Below, one piece after another: positions 39,301 to 47,449 of a stretch of DNA of 64,000 bases. The stretch's first letter is position 1. Every line of letters begins with the position of its first letter. The stretch covers positions 46,043,200-46,107,199 of the forward strand of contig CM050648.1 in the NCBI GenBank assembly GCA_027574665.1, given 5' to 3'. A program made the position numbers and the translations under genes. The stretch is from Rhynochetos jubatus. Its lineage: Eukaryota > Chordata > Aves > Eurypygiformes > Rhynochetidae. Under the pieces are notes generated by a model. That model did not search any database. It saw only the letters and a list, made by a program, of their open reading frames with translations, and was not told where the DNA came from.

Positions 39301-39894
39301 AGAACTTGCAGAAAAATGAGCTCTTTCAAAATAATGAGCTATTAACCCATGTCACTGCTGCAGAGGCGCTGCAGTGGTGTCAGCCACTGGCATGTCAATA
39401 AATAACAAGGCAAATTAGAAGTGGATGTAAATTTGTTTCTGTAGATAATTCTTCTTTGATATAAACTGGAACAAGTCTCAGTAACTGGATGAAAACACAG
39501 TTGTGCTGAATTTGGCTCGACAGAAAGGTCCTTAATTTAGGTTCTCTCCCTAGTTAGCACTATTCACACGCTCATTATTTGGGTCACAGTTTAGCTTGTT
39601 CAATTGTTTTCCAAAGATATTTCTGGAACGAGTAAAATCCTTTCACGAGACAGGAGAGGAGGGAAGAAAGGCAGACTTACGGATCAAAGGCCGCTAGCAA
39701 GAAGTTGAGCAGTAAGCTGATGGATTGCTCCACATTGATCTGGTGGGTCGTCGGCATCCGTTTGTTGAGCTGGTAGAAGATAGTTGAAATCACAGCTTCC
39801 AGGCGAGCCACGTTGAGTTCGATGCTGGGATCCAGGTTGTTGAGCGCGTTTTCCCGCAAGGCTTCTATCACGTTCCAGATGTCCACCAGGTGCA
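286..39894 (-). CDS. DTNA: alpha-dystrobrevin, internal part of gene (11 coding exons; both ends outside the window)
   Basis: DTNA is a cytoplasmic scaffold of the dystrophin-glycoprotein complex. It binds dystrophin/utrophin through a C-terminal coiled coil and also binds syntrophins; it matters at muscle membrane, neuromuscular junction and glial endfeet. Eleven exons on the minus strand give an unbroken reading frame across every splice junction (phases 2-1, 1-2, 0-0, 1-2, 0-0, 2-1, then 2-1 repeatedly). They cover the EF-hand-like segment, the ZZ finger and the variable linker. Protein wording matches DTNA from memory and differs from DTNB at many sites (for example SDPPPQC and [12 protein letters not shown]). 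The N-terminal exon(s) with the start codon would lie above 64000; the coiled coil and syntrophin-binding exons would lie below position 1. All exons have GT/AG introns and no in-frame damage, so the gene looks functional. Summed exon length is 1283 bp. Confidence 0.97.
1577..1595. promoter_or_regulatory. possible grainyhead/RFX-type site cluster
   Basis: The stretch gcaaccggttgctggcaac combines a perfect 12-bp palindrome (1577-1588) containing AACCGGTT, the known grainyhead-like core, with GTTGCTGGCAAC (1584-1595), made of two RFX-type half sites. Motif match only; there is no evidence of use. Confidence 0.2.
3090..3155 (+). repeat. A-rich low-complexity tract
   Basis: A run of about 20 A followed by CCAACC, A10, and AC/AAAC-rich sequence. 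It reads like a decayed poly(A) or simple repeat; no element body was identified upstream. Confidence 0.85.
3942..3983. repeat. perfect 21-bp tandem duplication
   Basis: The unit acatttcctctgtaatcagtg occurs twice with no difference (3942-3962 and 3963-3983). Perfect identity suggests a recent duplication by slippage or end-joining. Confidence 0.95.
6476..6568 (-). CDS. DTNA: DTNA variable-region exon [15 protein letters not shown]
   Basis: 93 bp, acceptor tttcag, donor GTTAGT. It encodes 30 full codons, [19 protein letters not shown] to MLQSNPA, then CG. The phase is the same on both sides, so it is skippable without frameshift. Human wording remembered is [23 protein letters not shown]. 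Confidence 0.95.
6569..7188 (-). other. DTNA intron, 620 bp
   Basis: Short AT-rich intron separating two frame-neutral exons. Nothing else recognised. Confidence 0.9.
7189..7266 (-). CDS. DTNA: DTNA variable-region exon [15 protein letters not shown]
   Basis: 78 bp, acceptor taactag, donor GTAAGT. It encodes 25 full codons, [18 protein letters not shown] to FLKGK, and ends GG. It is frame-neutral when skipped, like its two neighbours. It corresponds to human [22 protein letters not shown] as remembered. The upstream junction reads NRSSPSK when exon 13593-13682 is skipped and NNSRSPSK when it is used. Confidence 0.95.
8313..9068 (+). mobile_element. solo LTR of an avian endogenous retrovirus (ERVL-like), with target-site duplication
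   Basis: A 756-bp block begins TGTGCTGG and ends CATGGCA, flanked on both sides by GTGAA (8308-8312 and 9069-9073), a 5-bp target duplication as expected for ERVL-type integration. The 3' part has the ordered features of a known avian LTR family: a cattggtcattgg segment, then ttatctcaatttacgag-like sequence, a pyrimidine tract, a G-rich tract and an ending near aaaccatggca. No internal viral genes lie beside it, so it is a solo LTR left by recombination. It is diverged from the family as I remember it, so fairly old. It lies antisense to DTNA. Confidence 0.85.
9740..10480 (-). mobile_element. ancient CR1-like LINE remnant, reverse transcriptase region
   Basis: Read on the minus strand around 10370-10210, the sequence gives [18 protein letters not shown] followed by [17 protein letters not shown]. 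This matches the reverse transcriptase block HGF-K-SCQTNLI...DVVYLDFKKAFDTVPH of the CR1/L2-type LINEs. Further along (near 10060-9960) a second block resembles the FADDTK region followed by the usual ALQ-DL-like stretch. Frames are broken by stops and indels, so it is much older than the other CR1 copies in the window. The outer limits are uncertain. It is in the same orientation as DTNA. Confidence 0.6.
13593..13682 (-). CDS. DTNA: DTNA alternative (cassette) exon [15 protein letters not shown]
   Basis: 90 bp, acceptor attcag, donor GTCAGT. It encodes 29 codons, [18 protein letters not shown] through VNQLHNNS, then CG. It enters and leaves in the same phase, so including or skipping it keeps the frame. 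The core [15 protein letters not shown] resembles [15 protein letters not shown] of exon 6476-6568 and [15 protein letters not shown] of exon 286-373, so this is one of a set of related exons. I believe mammalian DTNA isoforms with this insert exist, but this is from memory. Confidence 0.9.
13683..15581 (-). other. DTNA intron, 1.9 kb
   Basis: No mobile element or exon recognised. It has one short perfect inverted repeat: tctcctagag (14122-14131) and ctctaggaga (14141-14150) around a 9-nt loop, near chance expectation for a window this long. Confidence 0.85.
15582..15662 (-). CDS. DTNA: DTNA exon: Ser/Pro-rich linker [10 protein letters not shown]
   Basis: 81 bp, acceptor cttctag, donor GTGAGT. 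It encodes 26 codons, [18 protein letters not shown] to GSPFANR, and ends in AG. The AG can join either to G of exon 13593-13682 (Arg) or to C of exon 7189-7266 (Ser), both in frame. It is one Ser shorter than the human wording I recall (SVPSSGSP there, SVPSGSP here). Confidence 0.95.
15663..20427 (-). other. DTNA intron, 4.8 kb
   Basis: AT-rich, with a T run at about 19651-19667. I looked for a 9-nt microexon that could supply the Asp-Thr-Trp found here in human DTNA and did not find a convincing one. No mobile element recognised. Confidence 0.8.
20428..20552 (-). CDS. DTNA: DTNA exon: linker after the ZZ finger
   Basis: 125 bp, acceptor tcccag, donor GTAAGT. It encodes 41 codons starting [20 protein letters not shown] and ending KPLNLAHI, then GT. 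It joins ZZ in phase 0 at TSW|KSPAKK. The end GT pairs with the first G of exon 15582-15662 to read HIV-PPRPV, as in DTNB; the DTW tripeptide I remember from human DTNA (HIVDTWPPRPV) is not encoded at this junction. Confidence 0.96.
20776..20840. repeat. two-copy tandem repeat, 32/33-bp unit
   Basis: 20776-20807 and 20108+700 (20808-20840) align with three mismatches and one 1-base gap; the shared core is ggacagatgcaa. An old local duplication. Confidence 0.85.
21194..21562 (-). other. unidentified Ser-rich open reading frame in DTNA intron
   Basis: 123 codons from ATG to TGA, open a further eight codons upstream. The predicted peptide has an ordinary protein look: basic N-terminal part ([15 protein letters not shown]), then [18 protein letters not shown], a short acidic/hydrophobic patch ([13 protein letters not shown]) and an acidic Ser-rich tail ([16 protein letters not shown]). 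I recognise no family. A plausible splice acceptor (gctgtgtttcag) lies inside it, but joining the ZZ exon there in phase 0 would hit a stop at once, so it is not a simple alternative DTNA end. It could be a retrocopy fragment, a terminal exon of a nested gene, or chance. Confidence 0.2.
22685..23110. other. GC- and CpG-rich patch beside the ZZ exon
   Basis: Many CpG dinucleotides (for example gagcgcgcc, ttaccgcgag, ggagcgggagacg), unlike the AT-rich sequence around it. It reaches into the 3' end of exon 23047-23213. It may be an orphan CpG island or a GC-biased conversion spot; no TATA or start site was identified. Confidence 0.5.
23047..23213 (-). CDS. DTNA: DTNA exon: ZZ-type zinc finger
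   Basis: 167 bp, acceptor gcgcag, donor GTAAGG. It encodes 55 codons, [17 protein letters not shown] through [11 protein letters not shown]. Zinc ligands visible in order are C-x2-C (ECSYCH), C-x2-C (RCQQCH), C-x2-C (LCQDCF) and a C-terminal histidine pair (GSHSNQH). The ZZ fold helps the EF-hand-like unit recognise partners such as dystroglycan in dystrophin; in dystrobrevin its ligand role is less clear. Ser replaces the Gly I remember in human (HAGGSHSN there, HASGSHSN here). The exon sits in the most GC-rich patch of the gene, which is why long spurious frames exist on both strands here. Confidence 0.98.
23214..26129 (-). other. DTNA intron, 2.9 kb
   Basis: Contains a CR1 3' fragment at 25360-25632. 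The rest shows no recognised exon or repeat. Confidence 0.85.
25360..25632 (+). mobile_element. CR1 LINE, 5'-truncated 3' fragment
   Basis: About 273 bp, starting near gtgacaggacaaagggtaac and running through the well-conserved CR1 3' end: gaggcactggaacaggttgc, gcagggacacc complement, then ttccaacccaaaccattctg and tgtgattctatgaa. It encodes the tail of ORF2 only. No target duplication, as usual for CR1. Antisense to DTNA. Confidence 0.95.
26130..26235 (-). CDS. DTNA: DTNA exon: segment just before the ZZ finger
   Basis: 106 bp, acceptor gagcag, donor GTAAGT. It encodes 35 codons, [19 protein letters not shown] through [10 protein letters not shown], then a G that begins the Val of VFHPVEC in the next exon. 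The segment [19 protein letters not shown] is a hallmark of the dystrophin/dystrobrevin family just before the ZZ domain. The exon starts with six A, reading Lys-Lys in phase 0. Confidence 0.96.
26236..30667 (-). other. DTNA intron, 4.4 kb
   Basis: AT-rich with no recognised mobile element, exon or long open frame of interest. Confidence 0.8.
30668..30822 (-). CDS. DTNA: DTNA exon: second EF-hand-like segment
   Basis: 155 bp, acceptor ctgccag, donor GTAAAT. It encodes 51 codons, starting [18 protein letters not shown] and ending [11 protein letters not shown], with the stretch [17 protein letters not shown] that is nearly invariant between DTNA and DTNB. The first two bases complete Tyr (LRY); the exon ends in phase 0. 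Met stands where I remember Gln in human (RYDQFLREV there, RYDMFLREV here). No damage seen. Confidence 0.96.
30823..32362 (-). other. DTNA intron, 1.5 kb
   Basis: Nothing beyond T-rich stretches (around 31290-31312). Confidence 0.85.
32363..32448 (-). CDS. DTNA: DTNA exon: EF-hand-like region, [12 protein letters not shown] segment
   Basis: 86 bp, acceptor gagcag, donor GTAAGT. It encodes 28 codons from [13 protein letters not shown] to GKIMDKLR. The leading G completes Pro of the previous exon (AFDP) and the trailing T begins the Tyr completed by the next exon. Paralogue-specific residues ([16 protein letters not shown] rather than TVFSVKAMLATMCGGK) favour DTNA over DTNB. The acceptor is preceded by an open frame, so a reading frame alone would run upstream into intron; the splice site and homology fix the true start. 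Confidence 0.95.
35179..35232. repeat. (CATA/TG)-type simple repeat
   Basis: Alternating purine-pyrimidine tract of TATGCGTGTGCATGCATAC-type and ACATACATGC units, a degenerate microsatellite. Confidence 0.8.
38815..38828. promoter_or_regulatory. perfect RFX X-box palindrome
   Basis: gttgccatggcaac is a 14-bp perfect palindrome and matches the full RFX-family X-box consensus (GTTGCCATGGNAAC). It sits in a short GC-rich stretch (about 38760-38900) some 850 bp inside the intron after exon 39681-39894. Known X-boxes often mark promoters of ciliary genes; here only the motif is seen. Confidence 0.4.
39681..39894 (-). CDS. DTNA: DTNA exon: first half of EF-hand-like region
   Basis: 214 bp, acceptor ccctag, donor GTAAGT. 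It encodes 70 full codons beginning [15 protein letters not shown] and ending [11 protein letters not shown]. The first two bases (TG) complete a Leu/Val codon begun in an upstream exon; the last two (CC) start a Pro completed by the next exon. This is the helical first part of the dystrophin-family EF-hand-like domain, which packs with the ZZ finger. Relative to the human protein as I remember it, the changes are conservative (NTELNVSRLEAVL there, [13 protein letters not shown] here). It is the most 5' certain coding exon in the window; no upstream exon ending in ...KKCN could be found in the 24 kb beyond it. Confidence 0.96.
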
Positions 39895-41993
39895 CTAGGG
39901 TACGGGACAGAAAGGGTCAGCAGGGACACGCGCTCCTGAAAGCGGTCGAGAAAAGAGTCACCTCGTCCCACAGGGTGGGGAATAACACAGTCACACAGGA
40001 CACACTTTGTGAATAATTAAATGAATGAATGTGTTTTCCATCACGGAGAACTGAACTTGGTAGAGAAAAGAGCAAATAAAATTCAAATCCATTAATAAGC
40101 AAACGATATATTGATATTATTAGTTGCAATGAGTACAACTTCAGCTTGGGAAATTATTCCTCACTGTATATTCAAGTAAAAATCTATATTTTACAGAAAC
40201 CACTGGAAGGTAAACATATGCCTCTGTGAATCCCCACACAGAAATTACTCTTAGATATTAATTTGCATAGCAGATGGGCTTTTCAGAAGATCCTGTGAAT
40301 ACTAAGTGTTTAACACGTACTGACATTTTGAAAATTCATTTCAGCAATTTGTATGGAAAGCAAAATATTTTACAGAAACAGAATTGTAATTGAGTCATGG
40401 TAGACAAGCTACATTTAAACAAAGAACACGTAATGAAGTGATCCCACAGTCGTATTTTGTGTCTTCTGAATATATCTGTCAAATGATTTATTAAATCTCT
40501 TTCTTTGACAAAGTCCTGGTCTAAGCCGAATTTCATGGGGGCTGCTTTTACCTACCAGGACGGCTTAAAGGACAATCTCTGCTCACCCTTCATATTGTCC
40601 CAGACAGAAATCTTGTTTGCGTAGCGTTGTTATTGTGGCCGTACGATTGGCTTGCTGCAGACTGGCATTTCCAGAAGTGGTGGACCATGCCAAAAATAAA
40701 AAAAATCTACACTCATGAAAAATTTGGATTTAGCTCAAACCTGAACTCAAAGAATCATCTCTTCTTTATCTTAAGTATTATCTACTGTCCTACTAAACTG
40801 TCAATAAGAAACAAATCATGAGGTTCAGAGTGCAAATTCTCTTTTTTTTTTTTAACCAGAAAAACTACTGTATAGTTCTTGTTATTTAGCATGGTGATAT
40901 GACATATCAAGAGCCATCTGTATGTGGAAGAAGATGCATTTTTTTGTGAACAGAGAAATTTAATTCTAATTCTCATCATTAAATTTTTACTTGCTTGGTT
41001 TGCAGGTGCTGTCTCAGACTGCACTGTGACATGATGGTCTGATGGCAGGGAAATGTAAGTTGATACTAGGTGGATAAATGAAACCAGATATACTGTCATT
41101 TTACTTAGCCTAGATTTTTTCCCTATGATTGGATTTCTTTTCTACTGCCTTAGGAAAAAAATAATCTCTTAACACCCTGCTACTGCACGGGTCAGGCCAA
41201 GGAGGAAGATACACCACAGAGGTGAGTGGCAACAGCAGCGGCAACTACTTCAGGCACTAGACAAGGGACTTCCCTACTTGTTGCTGTTCCCTAGCAAATT
41301 GGGAAAACCTGAAAGATGCAGTTCCATCATGACACCTAAATATTTATTTGACCATTGTGTTAAAAAGAAGCTTCTATGGGTGACCTTGTATGCTGGCAGG
41401 TTGTCTTCAGAGTGTCATCCTGAATCAAGCCAGGTGGGTGGAGTACACAACCTCTCTGAAATCTCTGCCTTCTAGCTGGGAGAAGAGCATCGTCCCCAAA
41501 AAAATCCAGCATAGGTCTCAGATCCTTTTAATGCAGTTATTCCCATTCCCATTCAACCAGTTTTCACCGACAACTTGCTACAGAGGTAATTTGGGTAAAT
41601 GGGAGACCGACGATCTCCCTGCCCATAATAACTGACCCTTTCTGGGCAGCTTCTCCACACGGCTCAGAGGCCAGAGAACAGAATTCACCAGGAAGCAGGC
41701 CATCGCCTGGTCCAGGACAGAAGGGTTAATGAGCATTTCTCCCTCTGGGTCACTGCTTAAGGCAGCCAAGGAGGAAGCACAAAGCAATATGCCAGAAGAT
41801 GCAGCAACAGGCTAGACCACGTGCATGTATTTTGTGACCTTATGAAGAGGGGAAGGGCAGGCAGAAGGTTGAGCATGGTGTCTCCCTCAAGGCCTAGCTG
41901 CTGCTGGCCATGAGGGCTGTCTCTGGCAATTCCAACCAAGTAGATGAAGGAGAAGGTGCTTCCACCATCCCTTTCACCAGGCTGGCTTCTGGG

Positions 41994-42510
41994 TGTGAGG
42001 ACAAACTGTCAAACCTGATCTGTGGCTGCACTAACAGGATAACAACATGAGAAATTACCAGGCATAACAAACAGCAAAAAGGGAGTAATGCATATGCAGA
42101 TGGCTAACCTCGACTTGAGGCTACACTAACAAGACAGCAACCTGAGAAACAGCACAAACAGCAGCGCAAGTTCAACAGCACTGCTGACCTAGGCAGGAAT
42201 TATTAGCGCAACGCTATCATAAATAGTGAATAAGGATGTAAAATCGGCATCATGGAAGCTAGTGAGAAAAGAATAAACAGGGACAACCTGTTTATTTTGG
42301 AGTACATGAGCATGGAAAAAGCATGGGGGTGAAAAAGGCAATATAAAGGGTAACAAATCATGTCATTAGAGCTCCCTGGGGGTACCTCTCACGCAGCCCT
42401 ACATCTGATCAGCACAGAGGAATGGACACAGCAATAAGAACGTTGTTTGGATCATAGCTGTATCTAGTTTACTCCTGCAGTCACGGGGAACTGCGACGGT
42501 TTCCCTAGCA
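41994..42510 (+). mobile_element. probable solo LTR of an endogenous retrovirus, borders uncertain
   Basis: The order of parts suggests an LTR. There are two imperfect copies of a 42-45 bp enhancer-like repeat (42011-42052, 42106-42150, sharing cactaacaRgaYaRcaac). A TATA-like gcaatataaaggg follows (42339-42351), then an AATAAG/A signal near 42436, and a possible TG...CA frame ending tttccctagca. No target duplication was found at these limits, so the ends may be off by tens of bases. No viral genes recognised nearby. Antisense to DTNA. Confidence 0.45.
42011..42150 (+). repeat. imperfect direct repeat inside the probable LTR
   Basis: Copy 1 at 42011-42052 and copy 2 at 42106-42150; both run aacct...gaggct/ggct-cactaaca-g-a-a-caac-tgagaaa. 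Typical of duplicated enhancer blocks in the U3 part of LTRs. Confidence 0.7.
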
Positions 42511-44556
42511 TTGCCGAAAGGACACCCAGGGAGGATGAACCAGACACCTGGAGTCCCTAACAGTCCCTTAACAGAGAATTTCACACAGCAATTTAACTTT
42601 AATTGTTATAGCCATGCAGTGGAAACCTCTTGAATAAGAGAGCATGGAGGAAAACAGCTGGCACAAGGAATGAGGCTGAAACAGGGCTCGGTGTCTTTAT
42701 TCTTCACATGATCCAGTACTGATTCAGTACTGACAACCGTGGTTGTCAGATTTTCGTGGGTTTGTTTTTTTTTTTTTCTTTTCCAACTGATATATATTTT
42801 TCATAACATAGTCATATCCAGAGTTAGTTTTGATGATGATCCTGGGAAGGGAAATATCCAGAGGCTAGCAGACATGGGGCTAATAATATCAGTACACTAA
42901 CACATCTGAGAGTAAAATATTTGGTTCAGTGTTAACTCTAACCTGAAAGCCTCACAAGCTACCCTGATATTCATTGGTATGCCAGAAAGGTAGGGCACAA
43001 GACTAAGAAAATGACTTATTAGAAATTACACAGTAGTAAAAGTCCTCCACCAACCATAAAATATTAGTCTTGAGGAACTGCTGTGCATTTGTACTATAAA
43101 TAACTTTACTTGGGCTTTTTTTTTTTTTCCCCCCCAGAAACACTTTGGTTCGACTTGAAGCAGAATAAACAACAATCCTACTGCACCATTTTATTTTGCA
43201 TTATATTAATGAATTTCAAATTTCTCTACAGAGGCTGGCAAGTCATACTTCCTGGAGGAGGAAATGGAAGATGGACAAGAGCCAGATGTTTTAACAAGAT
43301 TTGTTAATTTTGAAAATATCTGTTGAACCGTCTAGCACAAAATCCTAAGGAGGGTTTGTTAGTATAGCAGACTGAAGTCTCTGGTCTTTACTCATGTCAG
43401 TTGTTATGGACAAGAATTCAACCACCTAAATTTAAATGTAAAAAATTAGGTGTCTACTGTCAGCTGGTGACCAAGGCTCCCTCTAACGTCAGTGAAAGGA
43501 AAAGGCAACTTAGAGCAGCTCTCTGGAGACAGGTGGGATGAACAGTGCTTTGAAGGTGCCACCATGTCTTCACTGATTACAAAACCTTAAGCAACAAGTT
43601 TACAAGAGCTATGTAGCCTCAGAGCGGATAAAGTTAGCTGAGATGAATCCCACACCTTGCTCTTTAAACATTAAGAAAAGATGTCTGTTTTGTTCTGACT
43701 ACTACATGGCCTAGAATAATTCAGGCTCTATATAAAATATGAATAATAGATACTTCAATCTGTATGAACAGCAGCCAGATCCTGTCATAGTCACAACCTC
43801 TTACACTGCATCACTTAATCTTGAGCAGATTACACTAGGGTGTAGTGCCCTACTGATCACTTCAAATCCTATTTTTTTTAAGTTTACTCCCACAATAAGC
43901 AGATTCTGACATATTATCTCAGGCTGCCAAGTCAACCTATCAACATTGGGAAGAGAAAAACACAGGCCTCTACAAGCTTCACTCTATTAATTTATACTAA
44001 TAAAAGCTCATGCCTACAGCTAATATGATATCTGTAGCTTTTTCAATATAGTAACAGAATGTCAACCTTACACATAAGCTCACATTTCTCTCATTTTAAT
44101 TTTCATCCTGTTACCCACTGTCTACAATGGCTGCTATGCCCAATTATTTGTTTATCCATCCCTGAGATTGTCTTAATCCCACTGAAGAAGGCGAATCTCC
44201 GTACTCTGCACAACAGGTAGTGCAATAAAACCCGAATCTGATTTCTATGTACATATGATGCTAACAAGAAGTCTGCAGTGTAACAACAGTTTACAGATGC
44301 AGGAGAGCTTTCTCTCTCCTAAAATCTGCCTTAAATACCCACAACAAAGTCATACTCTGCAAGTTTGTTTTTAACTTCTTGTTGCTGTGGCTGCTTTTGT
44401 TGCCTTAAACACATTTCCCTCTGAAAAGAGAACTATCCCACAGTATGAGCAAGATGCCCTGTCCAAAATGGATCTGTAAAGCTACAGAAATCTGTCAGCT
44501 GTTTATTCAGTGTCAGCAGATGATCCCCAGGCAGGAGGAGTAAAAGCCGCTTGTAC

Positions 44557-44688
44557 CTAGCACCAGCGTGGTATAGGGCAAGCCGAAACTGCAGCCCAAC
44601 CGATCTTCACACACCCTCAGAAAGGCCTGGCACTCTGTAAACAGCAGAGCTGTCAAGGTGTAGAAGATCTCCCTGATTTGCCTGATGT
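44557..44688 (-). CDS. candidate cassette exon (unknown protein segment)
   Basis: A 132-bp segment with a strong acceptor (tctgcattttttcag) and a usable donor (ctag|GTACAA). It is open in the frame IRQIREIFYTLTALLFTECQ ... GCSFGLPYTTLVL, 43 full codons. Codon choice looks coding-like (many third-position C/G: ATC, TTC, TAC, ACC, CTG, GTG). It starts with two bases completing a codon and ends with one, so it is frame-neutral. The expected phase of the DTNA junction upstream of exon 39681-39894 (one base before, TG after) fits it exactly, giving ...H-IRQIRE...[10 protein letters not shown]. No family recognised. It could be a lineage-specific DTNA insert, an exon of a nested minus-strand gene, or a chance open segment. 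Confidence 0.3.
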
Positions 44689-46455
44689 CTGAAAAAAATG
44701 CAGAGGATTTTCACAAGCAATTGCTAAACTATACATCTCCCCTTAGGTTTTCTGTTAAGTGATTTCTGAAGTCACAGCCAAGCTAAACGTCTGCATTATT
44801 AGATCTTCTATGGCAAACACTGTCTGCTAACTTAACTTTTATGAGATCAAGTCATATTTAAACACTCATAGAGGGTTTTGTGTCTGAGCACATTCTGTAA
44901 CAGAGAGCGATTAGTGAATAGAAATGAAGTCCAGTATCTGGACAGGAGTGGGACGATGCAGATGAGCAGCATTAGAGATGCCTGCTGTTGGCTCCCATGC
45001 AATTGTGACCAAGAAATACATACTTTGAGCAGAGACTGGCTGAACTGCAGAGAATTAAGATTTATGGATGAAAATATACTCCAGGTGACAAATGTTACTT
45101 CCTTCAGTGAACTCCTTCACCTGTTAAGACAACATTTGGAGAGTGCCTGTGGCTAGGGCACTGTAACTGAGCTGCTCGGTCTCTGCAGGATGTAAGGGTG
45201 AATGAAAGACAGCTGGCTCAGTTTGTGTTTCCAGTTTGCATTGGACTGAGTTTTGTATTTTCCGCAAACTAAAAAGTTTTCAGACACCCTTTCTTTTATA
45301 TTCTGCCCTTCTGCCTTTGCTTGTGTTCAGAACATCTTTTCCTACTGCCTGTTACTACTTTATTATAACAAAAAAGAGTAATTACTGGTTACTGTGCAGA
45401 ATTCCACCACTCTACAACTCTGTCAACAGGTTGATTTTGGATACGTTTGGAGAAATTGAGAGAATTTTGGACAAATTATGTCACTTACTATAAACGCATA
45501 TATGTCAATTTTATTTGTTTGAAACCTCCCTCTTCAAGCATTCTTTAGTCTCTTCATTAGCAGTAAATCAATGTATTTTTAATTTGTTGTAACTAGTAAC
45601 TGTAATTTACTTGCAACTAGTAATTTCCTGGTTGGTAGATAAAGGTATCTTAACAGTCAAAATGTGAAAGAAGAGATGGACTACATTCATTCTTTTTCAA
45701 CTCAAAGCAAAAAAATTAAGATTTATTTATGCAGTGAAAAATGAAGTCTTCTTTCCATCATGCAGTTTCTTCAATATTATGGAAAGGCTGTGAGAGAGAG
45801 ATAATCTTGGATATATCACTCATCTCAAAGGAGGCAGATCACTTCATCATTTGTCAAGAAATCATGTTGCCCTAAGCAAAAATAAAGAAGAAAACTGTAG
45901 TGGAAGTTTATCTTCTGAGTAGTAAAATACCCACCTAAAAGCAGTCTGTGTGCTTAAGGTTTCATACCACTAAACGGACCTACTTATGCAAAACCTCTCA
46001 TCGGTTCTACTGCATTTTTTGTATTCCACCTGAACCAAGAACGTTACAATGTTATCTTTCCATTTACTACTAAGTGAATGCGGAAGAGGAGATTACATTT
46101 AATCAAACAAGGGAAGCAACTAAACCAGGGCTTTAATAATCAATCAAAATTTATTTAACATACAGTAGGTCTAACTAAATCTAGGTTAAACATGCCCAAT
46201 TGGTAGTTAGGACAGAATTCCTCCTTGACAGATTTTCCTTTGCTGGTGAATACAGGAAAAAACCTTTAAAGAAGTAATAATTTAAATTGTTTCCAAAATT
46301 TTAGTACACATTTCATTAAGATTTTAGTCCAGGAAAGCTCTTACAGACATGCTTGAGTTTAAACATACTAGTATTGTCATTTGAAATCAATGGCACTTGA
46401 ATGTATGTCAGGTATTTCAGGTGCATTTCATTAAAAGGGAAAGATTTATGCTTCC

Positions 46456-47145
46456 TTGTCTAACAATTCTAAAAATATTATAAAATATGTTAGGCGATTC
46501 TTCTTGTTTTTGATTAGAATCTGTGAATCCATCACAAATCAGAGTATTGGAGACATTTGTCACTGCCATTGCTATGAAACCCTGGGAAGTCACTTATTCC
46601 TTCTGTTTGGCTTCCTCTCTCCTGCTGCCAGGGGGGTGATGGAGGACCGAAGGAGGCGTGTTTTCCCACTAAACTACACCTGTTTATGGCCGAACAGCTC
46701 CTCAAATCAGTCAGCTGTAGCACGATCACCAAAAGCTTTATCTGCACTTCCCACCACTACGCAGATCAACGCGGCAGCTACGATGGCTTGCAATCTTTCA
46801 TGCACCCTGGTGCCAAATTCCAAGAAAAGAAAACGTATCAGGGTGTCGCTTCTGCTCAGGGTTAGCATGAGGTACGCAGCTCTTTGGCTGGGTCCATCTG
46901 CTGCCAGGCACAGTTCATACAGCCCAGTGATTTCTAACACAGCTGGGCACCTGCCAGCCAGCCGGTCGAATAAGCTTGGTGTGCGTTGGGCCACTTCCGA
47001 ACGCTCTGCAGGCCACCAACGGCTCTTGGGCTGGTCACCACTGTTTTCCAAAAGCAAGACTGGTGGACTTCTGGTTTGTCAGCACATATTTGAATGTGTT
47101 AATGTCAAAATGTATTTCATTGCATCTTCTTCCTATTTCACTTGA
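46456..47145 (+). other. long open frame, unidentified, open on both strands
   Basis: 229 codons on plus; the opposite strand is also open at 46707-47057 (116 codons, with a more protein-like composition: GLYELCLAADGPSQRAAYLM and RVHERLQAIVAAALICVVVG). It is the longest open frame in the window apart from one lying antisense to the ZZ exon. No domain recognised on either strand and no clear splice frame. Local GC is raised. It could be a decayed transposon or retrocopy fragment, or chance. Confidence 0.2.
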
Positions 47146-47449
47146 TTCCTAAGTTTTGTAGATACAGTGATTGGTGACTAAATACTACAAGCCTAAAGAA
47201 GGAATTAATGAAATATTCAGAATATTTACTGCCATGTTATTCTGATCCCAAAATGCTTTAATTTTTAGAGATGGGTGTATTAGGCCCACACAATAGTATG
47301 AAAAGTTGTAAGATGATGATATACTGATAACCAAGGGTAACCAGAGGTAATATTCACTTCTTTCTTTGCAAAAATCAATGTTGTGTTAGACTACCCACCT
47401 GGAATTGAATTTGGCAAGACTTACTGGTAAGCTTTCATTTCAGGATGAA

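Larger units (their letters stand above)
32449..39680 (-). other. DTNA intron, 7.2 kb
   Basis: Contains a purine/pyrimidine-alternating simple repeat (35179-35232) and a perfect RFX X-box palindrome (38815-38828). Open frames at 35573-35971 (+) and 38558-38878 (-) are not recognised and look like chance. No transposable element recognised. Confidence 0.8.

Noticed and set aside
40999-41031. gtttgcaggtgctgtctcag, vaguely like the complement of the TACKLR codons
   Set aside because: Similarity stops after a few bases and no open frame with the expected wording follows.
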